From Arcobacter sp. (lineage in GTDB: Bacteria > Campylobacterota > Campylobacteria > Campylobacterales > Arcobacteraceae), in assembly GCA_002869565.1 (NCBI GenBank), contig PKUJ01000020.1:1-64000 (forward strand): a stretch of 64,000 nucleotides of DNA. Direction: 5' to 3'. Each line of letters begins with the position of its first letter. Position 1 is the stretch's first letter. Under the pieces are notes generated by a model. The model had not been told where the DNA came from and did no database searches. It worked only from the letters and a program-made list of their open reading frames with translations. The position numbers were made by a program, and so were the translations under genes. Positions 29,037 to 36,514 of this stretch are shown here, in pieces.

Positions 29037-29558
29037 ATGACTCAGGTACAAATTAGTAAATATTTAGATATTCCCTTTGCTACTCTTAATGATTGGAAAA
29101 AAGAAGATAGTAATAGAAATAGACTTTATCAACTTCTTATTAATCTTGATGAAAAAGAAGTACAAAATAAACTTAATAAAAAAACCACTCATAGATTCTT
29201 TCATATTCTAAATAGAAATATAGATAATAGTTCAAAATTTACTGCTAATGATATTAGAAAAGCTTATAATAAAAAAGATTATCATAAAGCAACTATTCAA
29301 GAACAAACTATATATGCAAAGTTTTTTAAAGAACTAGAAATAGAAGAATTAGATGAATTTATTCGAACTTTTAATGTATCAAAAAGAAATATTAAAAATA
29401 TTTATATTTCATCTCCTTTTAGAAATTTAGCTGGTGTTGCAAAAATTTGGGATAAAAGATTTAGACTAAAACATCTTGAATCAAATAATCAAAATAAAAA
29501 AACACTACCTATTGCTCTTCAAAATATTTTAAATAAAAAAGAATTATCTCATGTATGA
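29037..29558 (+). CDS. Probable antitoxin with N-terminal helix-turn-helix
   Basis: This 173-residue protein begins with a helix-turn-helix-like segment (TQVQISKYLDIPFATLNDWKKE) followed by a charged helical body. It is the first gene of a two-gene unit and overlaps the AbiEii-type nucleotidyltransferase gene by 8 bases. By position and HTH it is the likely cognate antitoxin and autoregulator, although it does not read as classic AbiEi. The family is not firmly recognised. Confidence 0.65.
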   Translation: MTQVQISKYLDIPFATLNDWKKEDSNRNRLYQLLINLDEKEVQNKLNKKTTHRFFHILNRNIDNSSKFTANDIRKAYNKKDYHKATIQEQTIYAKFFKELEIEELDEFIRTFNVSKRNIKNIYISSPFRNLAGVAKIWDKRFRLKHLESNNQNKKTLPIALQNILNKKELSHV

Positions 29559-30312
29559 TTTTTCAAAACAAAAAGCTATGCTTGAGGCAACACTTTTACT
29601 TCTAAAAGAGAGTAAGATAAGTGATGTCTCAACTCTCGGTGGTGGAACAGCTTTGGCTTCTTATTATTGGAACCACAGATATTCAACTGATATTGATATT
29701 TTTATATATGCTGAAGTTGATAAAAAACATCTATTAAAAGAATCTAATTGGAGTGAAAAAGTTAAAACTTCAATGCAAAAAATTGGATATAAAGGTAATT
29801 TTAGAAGTCATCCTATTTATTCAGAAATAGTAATAAACGAGGATAGTAAGATTCAAATTTTTGATGTTGTTAAAAAATCAAAAAATGCTTATCAAAAAGT
29901 AAACTTGTGGGGCCATGAATTACTAATTGATACAGTAGAAGAAATTATTGCCAAGAAGATTCATTATAGAGCTGACAAAGGTAATTCAAGAGATTTGTTT
30001 GATATTGCAATTGCTTTTCATAAAGAGCCTGATATTTTGACTAAAATAATTTTAAAAAAAGAGAAAATTATTTCACTTTTTACTACAGTAGCTAATATTT
30101 ACAAAAATGAAGAATTGAAAAATTTATATTTTGAAGAAATAAAACAGATGAATCCAAATAAACAGTATGAATTTTTAGCTTTAAATAGTATTGAGTATTT
30201 ATATAATTTACTTGAAAATATATGTGGAGCATATGATATATCACATGAGTTAACTAGTGAAGATTTTTTTGAGATTGAGAGTTATGTTTTCAATAATATA
30301 AATATTAAGTAA
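29551..30312 (+). CDS. AbiEii/AbiGii-type nucleotidyltransferase toxin
   Basis: This 253-residue protein has the nucleotidyltransferase core LGGGTALASYYWNHRYSTDIDIF, with the GG and D-x-D catalytic signature. The family continuation EIIAKKIHYRADKGNSRDLFDIAIA follows. AbiEii-type toxins block growth by modifying RNA and can abort phage infection. It follows its presumed antitoxin in the same transcript and is closed by a strong hairpin. The pair sits between tRNA-Sec and selD, interrupting an otherwise selenium-only region. Confidence 0.85.
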   Translation: MYDFSKQKAMLEATLLLLKESKISDVSTLGGGTALASYYWNHRYSTDIDIFIYAEVDKKHLLKESNWSEKVKTSMQKIGYKGNFRSHPIYSEIVINEDSKIQIFDVVKKSKNAYQKVNLWGHELLIDTVEEIIAKKIHYRADKGNSRDLFDIAIAFHKEPDILTKIILKKEKIISLFTTVANIYKNEELKNLYFEEIKQMNPNKQYEFLALNSIEYLYNLLENICGAYDISHELTSEDFFEIESYVFNNINIK

Positions 30313-30353
30313 CTTACTAAAATCTTAATATATAAGATTTAGTAAGTTTTTTT
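30311..30353. terminator. Strong hairpin terminator after the toxin gene
   Basis: AACTTACTAAAATCTTA pairs with TAAGATTTAGTAAGTT, followed by seven or more T residues on the plus strand. It lies between convergent toxin and selD genes and may serve both. Confidence 0.85.
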
Positions 30354-30360
30354 GTCTAGT

Positions 30361-31395
30361 CTAATGTATAATTATTGGCGTTAAACCTCTTGGTATTACT
30401 TCCCCTATAATAGTTGCATATCCATAAGTTAAATCTTCTACTCTTTTTATATATTCTTTTGCATCTTTTGGGTCCATTGAAATTAATAAACCACCTGACG
30501 TTTGTGCATCACAATACATTTGATAACATTTTGAAGTTGCACACATGATAGTGGTCTTATCTTCTAAATATTTCATATTTCTTTTTGTTCCACCAGGAAC
30601 TACATTTTGCGCTGCTAGTTCTTCTGCTTCTGGTATAACTGGAACAGCTCCACAGTGTATAGCAAATGACGTTAGGTTTGTTGTTGACTCTAAAGCATGA
30701 CCTAGTAGTCCAAATCCTGTAATATCTGTACAAGCACTTACATCATAATCTCTTAAAAGTTTAGATGGTAAGTAGTTTAATGTTTCCATAATTTTAACTG
30801 CTTCTTTTGTAGTTGCTTCATCTAATAAATCTCTTTTGATGGCAGTTGTTAAAATACCCATACCTAAAGGTTTTGTTAAAACTAATACATGACCAATTTT
30901 GGCAGTATTATTTCTTAATATTTTATCCGGATGAACAATTCCTGCAACAGATAATCCATAATACATTTCTGGACTTTCTATTGTATGCCCTCCCATAAGA
31001 AGACCACCACACTCTTTTATTTTTTCATTTCCACCCTTAAGTATTTCTCCTAGTGCATCTTTTGTTTGGTTTTTATTATCAAACCCAACAATATTTAGAG
31101 CAGTCTTAACATCTGCTCCCATTGCAAATACATCAGAAAGTGAATTTGCAGCAGCAATTTTCCCATATACATACGGGTCGTCAACTACTGGTGTTATAAA
31201 ATCAAGTGTCTGAACTAATGCTTCTTCATCATTTAATTTATAAACTGATGCGTCATCACTGTTTTCAAATCCTACAAGCACTTTATCATTGCATGGTACT
31301 AAGCTACTAATTGTTTGTTTAAGATCCCCCGGACCCATTTTAGCGGCTAAACCTGCAGCTTGAACGAATTTGGTTAATTTATATTCGTTATTCAT
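30361..31395 (-). CDS. selD: Selenide, water dikinase with Leu at the catalytic Cys/Sec position
   Basis: This 344-residue enzyme would make selenophosphate from selenide and ATP. Family features are complete: DDASVYKLNDEEALVQTLDFITPVVDDP, GKIAAANSLSDVFAMG, GGHTIESPE, TDITGFGLLGH, PGGTKRN and DAQTSGGLL. Where E. coli has AGCGCK (Cys17, Lys20), this protein reads AGLAAK, keeping Lys but replacing Cys with Leu (codon TTA). A TGA Sec codon would differ by one base. In E. coli the Cys is required, so activity here is uncertain. The selD promoter region is shared with the divergent reductase operon. Confidence 0.92.
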   Translation of the reverse strand: MNNEYKLTKFVQAAGLAAKMGPGDLKQTISSLVPCNDKVLVGFENSDDASVYKLNDEEALVQTLDFITPVVDDPYVYGKIAAANSLSDVFAMGADVKTALNIVGFDNKNQTKDALGEILKGGNEKIKECGGLLMGGHTIESPEMYYGLSVAGIVHPDKILRNNTAKIGHVLVLTKPLGMGILTTAIKRDLLDEATTKEAVKIMETLNYLPSKLLRDYDVSACTDITGFGLLGHALESTTNLTSFAIHCGAVPVIPEAEELAAQNVVPGGTKRNMKYLEDKTTIMCATSKCYQMYCDAQTSGGLLISMDPKDAKEYIKRVEDLTYGYATIIGEVIPRGLTPIIIH

Positions 31396-31465
31396 ATTAT
31401 CCTCGAATTATATTGTTATGAAATGTGTAAATAATTAGTTAATTGTGAGTAAACATTTATGTACA

Positions 31466-31478
31466 CCTATTCCATAGG
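31466..31478. promoter_or_regulatory. Dyad CCTATTCCATAGG upstream of selD
   Basis: This 13-base dyad lies about 70 bases upstream of selD. A near copy, GCTATTCCATAGC, lies upstream of the YedF-like gene at 34240. The shared core is CTATTCCATAG. It may be an operator for both minus-strand genes. Confidence 0.4.
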
Positions 31479-31524
31479 TTAATGTATAAGTATTCTACCT
31501 TCTCTTACGTTAAAATTAAATTAT

Positions 31525-31542
31525 AGTAAAGGTTTTTTTACC
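31525..31542. promoter_or_regulatory. RGTAAA-N6-TTTACY dyad in the selD/reductase intergenic region
   Basis: AGTAAAGGTTTTTTTACC has the same 18-base layout as the elements at selA and the fdh promoters. It sits 130 bases before selD and about 200 before the divergent reductase gene, so it could serve either. Confidence 0.5.
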
Positions 31543-31593
31543 TTTTAAGTTTTAATTTATAAAAATTTGATTATAGTTTTAATAAATAAGCAT

Positions 31594-31610
31594 AACCTAA
31601 GGTTTAGGTT
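31594..31610. promoter_or_regulatory. Palindrome AACCTAAGGTTTAGGTT upstream of the reductase operon
   Basis: AACCTAA and TTAGGTT form a perfect dyad around GGT. An identical 17-base copy lies upstream of the transglutaminase gene at 34366. In both places CTACATATGCT follows about 25-30 bases later, possibly including the -10 element. Confidence 0.55.
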
Positions 31611-31655
31611 AGACAAAAGTAAATATTCTCTTGCCTACATATGCTGTTAAAAATG

Positions 31656-31670
31656 GTCTAAGGTTTAGAC
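31656..31670. promoter_or_regulatory. Second dyad GTCTAAGGTTTAGAC upstream of the reductase operon
   Basis: GTCTAA and TTAGAC flank the same GGT centre as the 31594 palindrome, sharing CTAAGGTTTAG. It is probably a second site for the same regulator, 76 bases before the reductase ATG. Confidence 0.45.
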
Positions 31671-31745
31671 AAACATGATTTAAGACAGTAAAACTCAAAC
31701 AAATCTTTTTTCATGAAATTATTAAATTAAAATTAGGAAAATAAA

Positions 31746-33068
31746 ATGGGTGTACAAGAACATAGAGATCTTCTTTCGAATATTGGTGTTGATGTAGATA
31801 GACATGCAACAATGATGAGTATGGGTTTAGAATCATACCAAAATCAATTTATGTCACAAGAAAACAGACCAGAAGGTATGAAATATTTTGATTGGTTTAT
31901 GAGTGAAATTCAAGGTGGCAGAATTGCAGAGATTAATGAACTAAGAAAAAACAAAAAACCAGCTGTGGGAACTTTTTGTATTTTTGTTCCAGAAGAGATT
32001 ATTGTAGGAGCTGGTGGAGCATGTTTTGGTTTGTGTGGGGGAAGTCCTGCAACTATTGCAGATGCAGAGACTGAACTGCCTAGAAATATCTGTCCTTTGA
32101 TTAAATCAGCTCATGGTTTTAAACTTCAAAGAACATGTGCCTATACACAATCTTCAGATTTCATTTATGGGGAAACTACTTGTGAAGCCAAGAAAAAAAC
32201 TTGGGAGATACTCAATAAACATCATCCTGTTCATGTAATGAATATTCCACATATGAAAAGAGAAAAAGATTTAAAAATGTGGAAAGAGGAGATTGTAGAG
32301 TTTAAAGAGCATATTGAAGAGGTGATGGGTGAAAAATTATCTTTAGAAGAGATGATTAATGGAACTAAAATCATAAATGAGAAAAGAAAAGCTATGCAAA
32401 GACTTGATGCTCTTAGAGGATTAAATCCTGATGTTGTGCCAATTAGTGGAAAAGATGCTCTGTTTGTAAATCAAATGGGATTTTTAGATGATCCAAAAAG
32501 ATATACGCAAAAAGTGAATGAACTGTGTGATGAGTTAGAAAAAAGAGTTGAAGAGAAAACTTCAGTATTTGAAAAAGATATACCAAGACTGATGGTTTTA
32601 GGAACTCCAATTGCTCCTCCAAACTGGAAACTTCATACAGCTGTTGAAGGTTCTGGAGGGGCCATAATAAATGAAGAGTCATGTATAGGGCACAGATATT
32701 ATAAGGACAATGTTGATTTAGATAATATTGAAACTGAAGATGATTTGATGGGTGAACTTATGAAAAGATATAGTGCAGTTGATTGTGCTTGTTTTACTCC
32801 TAATACTCCAAGAATTGATAAAATCTTACAAATGTATAAAGATAGATGTGCAGATGGAGTTATTTATTATACTCTATCTTTTTGTCATACCTACAATGTA
32901 GAATCACATCTTGTAACTGAAGCCTTAGAAGCTGCTGGAATTCCTTGTCTGGTTATAGAATCTGATTATTCACCTGAAGATGCAGGACAAATTAAAACAA
33001 GAGTTGAAGCCTTTTTAGAGAGTATTTCTTTTAAAAATAAAGCTTTGAAATTTAAATCAAAAAACTAA
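31746..33068 (+). CDS. Double-cubane-cluster anaerobic reductase (2-hydroxyacyl-CoA dehydratase family)
   Basis: This 440-residue protein belongs to the HgdB/FldB-like family and matches the double-cubane-cluster protein branch. Cysteines for Fe-S clusters occur in GACFGLCGG, RNICPLIKS, QRTCAY, GETTCEAKKK, EESCIGHRYY, VDCACFTPN and SFCHTYN. Such proteins use ATP, through an activase, to send very low-potential electrons to small substrates; natural substrates are mostly unknown. The cognate activase follows after one base. Its setting next to selD and a YedF-like gene suggests a selenium-linked role (inference). Confidence 0.85.
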   Translation: MGVQEHRDLLSNIGVDVDRHATMMSMGLESYQNQFMSQENRPEGMKYFDWFMSEIQGGRIAEINELRKNKKPAVGTFCIFVPEEIIVGAGGACFGLCGGSPATIADAETELPRNICPLIKSAHGFKLQRTCAYTQSSDFIYGETTCEAKKKTWEILNKHHPVHVMNIPHMKREKDLKMWKEEIVEFKEHIEEVMGEKLSLEEMINGTKIINEKRKAMQRLDALRGLNPDVVPISGKDALFVNQMGFLDDPKRYTQKVNELCDELEKRVEEKTSVFEKDIPRLMVLGTPIAPPNWKLHTAVEGSGGAIINEESCIGHRYYKDNVDLDNIETEDDLMGELMKRYSAVDCACFTPNTPRIDKILQMYKDRCADGVIYYTLSFCHTYNVESHLVTEALEAAGIPCLVIESDYSPEDAGQIKTRVEAFLESISFKNKALKFKSKN

Positions 33069-33069
33069 T

Positions 33070-33831
33070 ATGTACTGGGGAGTAGATGTTGGTTCCACAT
33101 ATACAAAAATATGTGGAATCAATCAAAGCAAAGAGATTATTGATACAAAAATAATACCCACAATTGTCAATCAAGATGAGATTGTAAAAGAGTATTTAAA
33201 AGGTAAAGATATCCGAATGCTTGTCTCCACTGGATATGGAAGACATATGATTGAAGATACCTTTTCTTGTCCTGTAATCAGTGAAATAAAAGCCCATGCG
33301 AAAGGGGCGTATTTTTTTCAAAATGATGCTCAAATGGTTATCGATTTAGGTGGGCAAGATAGTAAAGTAATTTTGCTTGATAAAACAGGTGGATTTATTG
33401 ATTTTAAGATGAATGATAAATGTGCGGCAGGAACGGGCAAATTTTTAGAAATAGCTTCAAATAGAATGGGATTAGATTTAGATGAATTTTCAAAAATAGG
33501 ATTTGATGCCAATAAAGAACTAACAATTTCCAGTATGTGTGCAGTTTTTGCTGAATCGGAAGTTATTTCATTAATTGCAAAAAAAGAGAGTGCTTCAAAT
33601 ATATGTTATGCGGTACATGAATCCATCGCCTCAAGATTGGCTTCTATGGCTAGAAAATTTGCAATAAAAAGTGACTCTATAATTTTTACAGGAGGAGGGG
33701 CTTTAAATGGTTTTTTAGTTCATCTTTTATCAAAAAAACTGGAGAAAAATGTTATTGCTTCTTCTTATCCTCAATTAGTGGGTGCAATTGGTGCGGCACT
33801 TAGTGGTTATGAAGTCTATAATGAAATCTAA
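33070..33831 (+). CDS. Acyl-CoA dehydratase activase-type ATPase (BadF/HgdC family)
   Basis: This 253-residue protein is an ASKHA-fold ATPase with GVDVGSTYTKICG, DLGGQDSKVI, and GGGALNGFL near the C-terminus. Two conserved Cys (DKCAAGTGKFLE and SSMCAVFAESEV) hold a [4Fe-4S] cluster between the two subunits of a dimer. It injects electrons into the double-cubane reductase by ATP hydrolysis. It is the second gene of the operon and ends at a hairpin terminator. Confidence 0.9.
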   Translation: MYWGVDVGSTYTKICGINQSKEIIDTKIIPTIVNQDEIVKEYLKGKDIRMLVSTGYGRHMIEDTFSCPVISEIKAHAKGAYFFQNDAQMVIDLGGQDSKVILLDKTGGFIDFKMNDKCAAGTGKFLEIASNRMGLDLDEFSKIGFDANKELTISSMCAVFAESEVISLIAKKESASNICYAVHESIASRLASMARKFAIKSDSIIFTGGGALNGFLVHLLSKKLEKNVIASSYPQLVGAIGAALSGYEVYNEI

Positions 33832-33834
33832 AAA

Positions 33835-33867
33835 ACAATAGACCTTAAAAAGTCTATTGTCTATTTT
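33835..33867. terminator. Hairpin terminator after the activase gene
   Basis: ACAATAGAC pairs with GTCTATTGT around an A-rich loop, followed by a T-rich run. It lies between convergent activase and YedF-like genes and may work in both directions. Confidence 0.75.
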
Positions 33868-33879
33868 ACAGTAAAGAAG

Positions 33880-34221
33880 TTATAGTGATACAATATTTTC
33901 AGTAAGAAGCATTTTAGCTGTATCCATAGCATTACCTGCAATACCAACTTTCAAATCATCTCTTTTATTATAATAATCTAAACAAGTTCCACAAGAATAA
34001 ATATCAACTCCTTTATCTTTTATCTTTTTTAGAATTTGAAGGGTCTCATCATCTTCTTGTGCAGTAGTAAGTAAAACAGCACTATTCACACAAACAATTG
34101 CTTTTGGTGTTTCCTCTTGTTCATATATGGCATTTAAAAAACCTTTTACTAGCATTGAACCTAATTCTCCATCGCCAATTTTGTCCGATTTTAAAAAGAT
34201 AGTCTTTTTTGAAGTTTCCAT
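33880..34221 (-). CDS. DsrE/YedF-like selenium-metabolism protein
   Basis: This 113-residue protein resembles the C-terminal DsrE-like domain of YedF, a protein linked to selenium metabolism. Features are FLKSDKIGDGELGSMLVKGFLNAI, an ICVNSAVLLTT strand, and GVDIYSCGTCLDYYN with two cysteines that could carry sulfur or selenium. The N-terminal TusA domain of full YedF (about 200 residues) is missing. It lies convergent to the reductase/activase operon and shares a CTATTCCATAG dyad with selD. Confidence 0.8.
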   Translation of the reverse strand: METSKKTIFLKSDKIGDGELGSMLVKGFLNAIYEQEETPKAIVCVNSAVLLTTAQEDDETLQILKKIKDKGVDIYSCGTCLDYYNKRDDLKVGIAGNAMDTAKMLLTENIVSL

Positions 34222-34239
34222 TTGTTTCCTTTATGTATA

Positions 34240-34252
34240 GCTATTCCATAGC
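34240..34252. promoter_or_regulatory. Dyad GCTATTCCATAGC upstream of the YedF-like gene
   Basis: This dyad is 19 bases before the YedF-like start. It shares an 11-base core with the selD-upstream dyad at 31466. Confidence 0.4.
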
Positions 34253-34294
34253 TTATTTGATTCAATTATTTTACATCTTATTGAATTAAAAAAT

Positions 34295-34312
34295 GGTAAA
34301 TTATTTTTTACT
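34295..34312. promoter_or_regulatory. RGTAAA-N6-TTTACY dyad between the YedF-like and transglutaminase genes
   Basis: GGTAAATTATTTTTTACT matches the 48487 element over most of its length, including the following CTTTAAG-like tail. It lies 74 bases before the YedF-like gene and about 140 before the transglutaminase gene. Confidence 0.45.
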
Positions 34313-34365
34313 TTTAAGAAAACTTTTATACGTTCTTTAATATAGTAACAAACACGATAAGCATT

Positions 34366-34382
34366 AACCTAAGGTTTAGGTT
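34366..34382. promoter_or_regulatory. Palindrome AACCTAAGGTTTAGGTT upstream of the transglutaminase operon
   Basis: It is identical over 17 bases to the site at 31594 and is again followed by CTACATATGCT at 34412. It is likely an operator shared by the two operons. Confidence 0.55.
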
Positions 34383-34451
34383 GGACATAAAATTGATATG
34401 CATGAAATTTATGACTACATATGCTTCAAAAAAATTATTTTGGAGTAATCT

Positions 34452-35546
34452 ATGAAAAGAAGAACATTTTTAAAAGGTTCTGCACTACTATCTACTACTA
34501 TGTTAGTAAATCCTAATTTTGCCTTTGCAAAGACTGAGACAAATGCCTTTGGTATTAAAGATGGATATAGAAAGTTTACAATTGTAAACAATTATAAAAT
34601 GGAAGCTGCTGATGAAGATACACAACTTTGGGTTCCAGTTCCATTAACATCTAAATATCAAGAATTAGTAAATATTACTTTTAATGGTAATTATAAAAAA
34701 GCAGAAATTGTAACAAATGATTATGATGCAAAAGTTTTATATGTATTATGGGCTAAAGGAAAAGAAGCAAGAGAATTAAACATCACATTTGATGTAATGA
34801 CACATCAAAAAAGCATTGATTTATCATTAGCTAAAAATGACATGAGTTATGGTGATTCAGAAAAAACTTTTCTTGAGGCAACAGCACATATTCCTGTAAA
34901 TAATAAATTAAAATCTTTTACAAAAGATATTATAAAAGATGCTAAAACACCATTAGATAAAGCACAAGCTATTTATGATTGGACAGTTACAACAATGTAC
35001 AGAGACAATAGTGTAATAGGTTGTGGAGTAGGGGATGCAAACAAAGCACTTGAAGAAAAAATCTATGGTGGAAAATGTACTGATATTAGTTCAGTATTTG
35101 TTTGTCTATTAAGAAATGCAAATATTCCAGCAAGAGAAGTATTTGGTATCAGAGCTGGTAAATCTAAGATTGCCAAAGCTTGTGGTAAAGCAGATGAAAA
35201 AGGATTTGCAAAAATTACTGGTGGACAACATTGTAGAGCAGAATTTTTTGTAAGTGGTTTAGGTTGGGTTCCAGCTGATCCTGCTGATGTTACAAAAGTT
35301 AGATTGGCAGAAAAACTAACTAATGAAGATCAAAAAGTTAAAGACGCGAAAAAATTCATGTTTGGTTCTTGGGAAATGAACTGGGTTGCATTTAATTATG
35401 CTAGAGATTTTGTACTAAATCCAAAACCAACTCAATACCCAATTAATATGTTAGGTTATCCATATGCAGAAGTTGGAGAAGATGCTCAAGATTACTATAA
35501 TGCAAAAGGTTTTGCATATAGTTATACTTCTCAAGAGAGAGTATGA
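34452..35546 (+). CDS. Tat-exported transglutaminase-like protein
   Basis: This 364-residue protein has a twin-arginine signal (KRRTFLKGSALLSTTMLVNPNFAFA). It is followed by an N-terminal beta domain and a transglutaminase-like cysteine-protease core. The triad is visible as Cys in GGKCTDISSVF, His in GGQHCRAEFF and Asp in VPADPADV. It probably acts on periplasmic proteins or peptides. It overlaps the MerT-like gene by 4 bases, so it is the first gene of a three-gene operon. GGAGTAATCT precedes the start. Confidence 0.85.
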   Translation: MKRRTFLKGSALLSTTMLVNPNFAFAKTETNAFGIKDGYRKFTIVNNYKMEAADEDTQLWVPVPLTSKYQELVNITFNGNYKKAEIVTNDYDAKVLYVLWAKGKEARELNITFDVMTHQKSIDLSLAKNDMSYGDSEKTFLEATAHIPVNNKLKSFTKDIIKDAKTPLDKAQAIYDWTVTTMYRDNSVIGCGVGDANKALEEKIYGGKCTDISSVFVCLLRNANIPAREVFGIRAGKSKIAKACGKADEKGFAKITGGQHCRAEFFVSGLGWVPADPADVTKVRLAEKLTNEDQKVKDAKKFMFGSWEMNWVAFNYARDFVLNPKPTQYPINMLGYPYAEVGEDAQDYYNAKGFAYSYTSQERV

Positions 35547-35869
35547 GACGAGGTTTCCTTCCGATAATAGGTGCAGTAATTACTGCACTATTATCAACGC
35601 TATGCTGCTTACCAGCTTTTTTATTTATATTCTTTGGAATATCAAGTGGAGTTTTATCTTATTTTACAACCTTAGGGTATATTAGAATTCCCCTTGCTAT
35701 TTTAACTATAGTGCTTTTTCTTTATGGTATAAAAAAATTCAATACTAAAATTGCTTGTAACTGCACAAAAAAAGATATGATAAAAAACTATCTTTTTTTT
35801 AGTTTTTTCTTTGTATTAGTATTGTTCCTTCTTTTATATCCAGAGATAATACCTTATTTTATGGACTAA
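35543..35869 (+). CDS. MerT-like metal transport membrane protein
   Basis: This 108-residue protein has three membrane segments. The first contains the vicinal cysteine pair typical of MerT (STLCCLPAF). A second cysteine pair in the loop (IACNCTKKD) matches the MerT cytoplasmic site. MerT moves mercuric ion inward, but relatives may handle other soft metals. No mercuric reductase gene is near, and the first operon gene is a transglutaminase, so mercury need not be the substrate. Confidence 0.75.
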   Translation: MRRGFLPIIGAVITALLSTLCCLPAFLFIFFGISSGVLSYFTTLGYIRIPLAILTIVLFLYGIKKFNTKIACNCTKKDMIKNYLFFSFFFVLVLFLLLYPEIIPYFMD

Positions 35870-35872
35870 ATT

Positions 35873-36151
35873 ATGAAAATATTAATATCAATCTTTTTAC
35901 TCACAATCTCGCTTTTTGCTTCAAAAGTTTCTATTATAAAAGTTGAAGGTATGCATTGTCCTTTATGTACAACCGCTGTAAAAAAAGCTATTAAAAAACT
36001 TGATGGAATAGAAAAAGTTAGCGTGAGACTAAATACAAAAGAAGTAACTGTAAAATACAAAGACGAAGTAAAAATGGAAGATTTGTTAAAAGCTATAGAA
36101 ACTACTTCTTATAAAGGTGAAGAAATCTCTACAAGTGAATATGTGAAGTAA
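35873..36151 (+). CDS. MerP-like periplasmic heavy-metal-associated domain protein
   Basis: This 92-residue protein has a signal peptide (MKILISIFLLTISLFAS) and one heavy-metal-associated domain with the metal site GMHCPLC. It then reads TAVKKAIKKLDGIEKVSVRLNTKEVTVKY in the usual ferredoxin-like fold. It probably passes a soft metal to the MerT-like protein encoded 3 bases upstream. It closes the transglutaminase operon. Confidence 0.85.
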   Translation: MKILISIFLLTISLFASKVSIIKVEGMHCPLCTTAVKKAIKKLDGIEKVSVRLNTKEVTVKYKDEVKMEDLLKAIETTSYKGEEISTSEYVK

Positions 36152-36204
36152 TACCAAGAATATACTCTTGAAAAAAGGTGCCTGTATCATTTCCCTTACA
36201 TAAT

Positions 36205-36342
36205 TTATATAACTCGTTCCCAATGTCTTAAGAGCGACGACCAATCTTCTCGATTATTTGTATCAAAAACTTGTAAGAATGAAAGTAATCTATTTAGTAA
36301 ATGTTGAACTTCTTGAAACTCTGGTCTAAAAGTAAACTCCTT
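36205..36342 (-). pseudogene. Truncated cassette-like coding remnant
   Basis: A minus-strand frame of 45 codons with no start reads KEFTFRPEFQEVQHLLNRLL...EDWSSLLRHWERVI and stops at 36205-36207. AAAGGAG sits at its 5' edge, right after the attC-like element. Its composition looks like real protein. It fits the remains of a third gene cassette. No family is recognised. Confidence 0.35.
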
Positions 36343-36344
36343 TT

Positions 36345-36473
36345 ATCTAACGTTGGACTTGAGAAACAAGTGGATTTAACGATTTGAAACTTTTGTCTTC
36401 ATATTTATTTAATCGACACTTGAAAGGTCAAAAATCGCAGTTTAGACTTGTTTTCTCCAAGGTTTTGTTAGTC
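36345..36473 (-). repeat. attC-like integron recombination element
   Basis: Read on the minus strand it opens with GACTAAC and closes with GTTAGAT, which fits the GTTRRRY core. Inside, GAGAAAACAAGT near the left end is inverted as ACTTGTTTCTC near the right end, with one extra A on one arm. The R and L boxes are separated by an unpaired spacer of about 9 bases. Box order, one-base bulge, spacer and 129-base length all match folded attC sites. It lies directly 3' of the minus-strand gene ending at 36515. Confidence 0.55.
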
Positions 36474-36514
36474 TTACAACTATAAATAAACTATAAAATT
36501 AAAATATTTTATAA

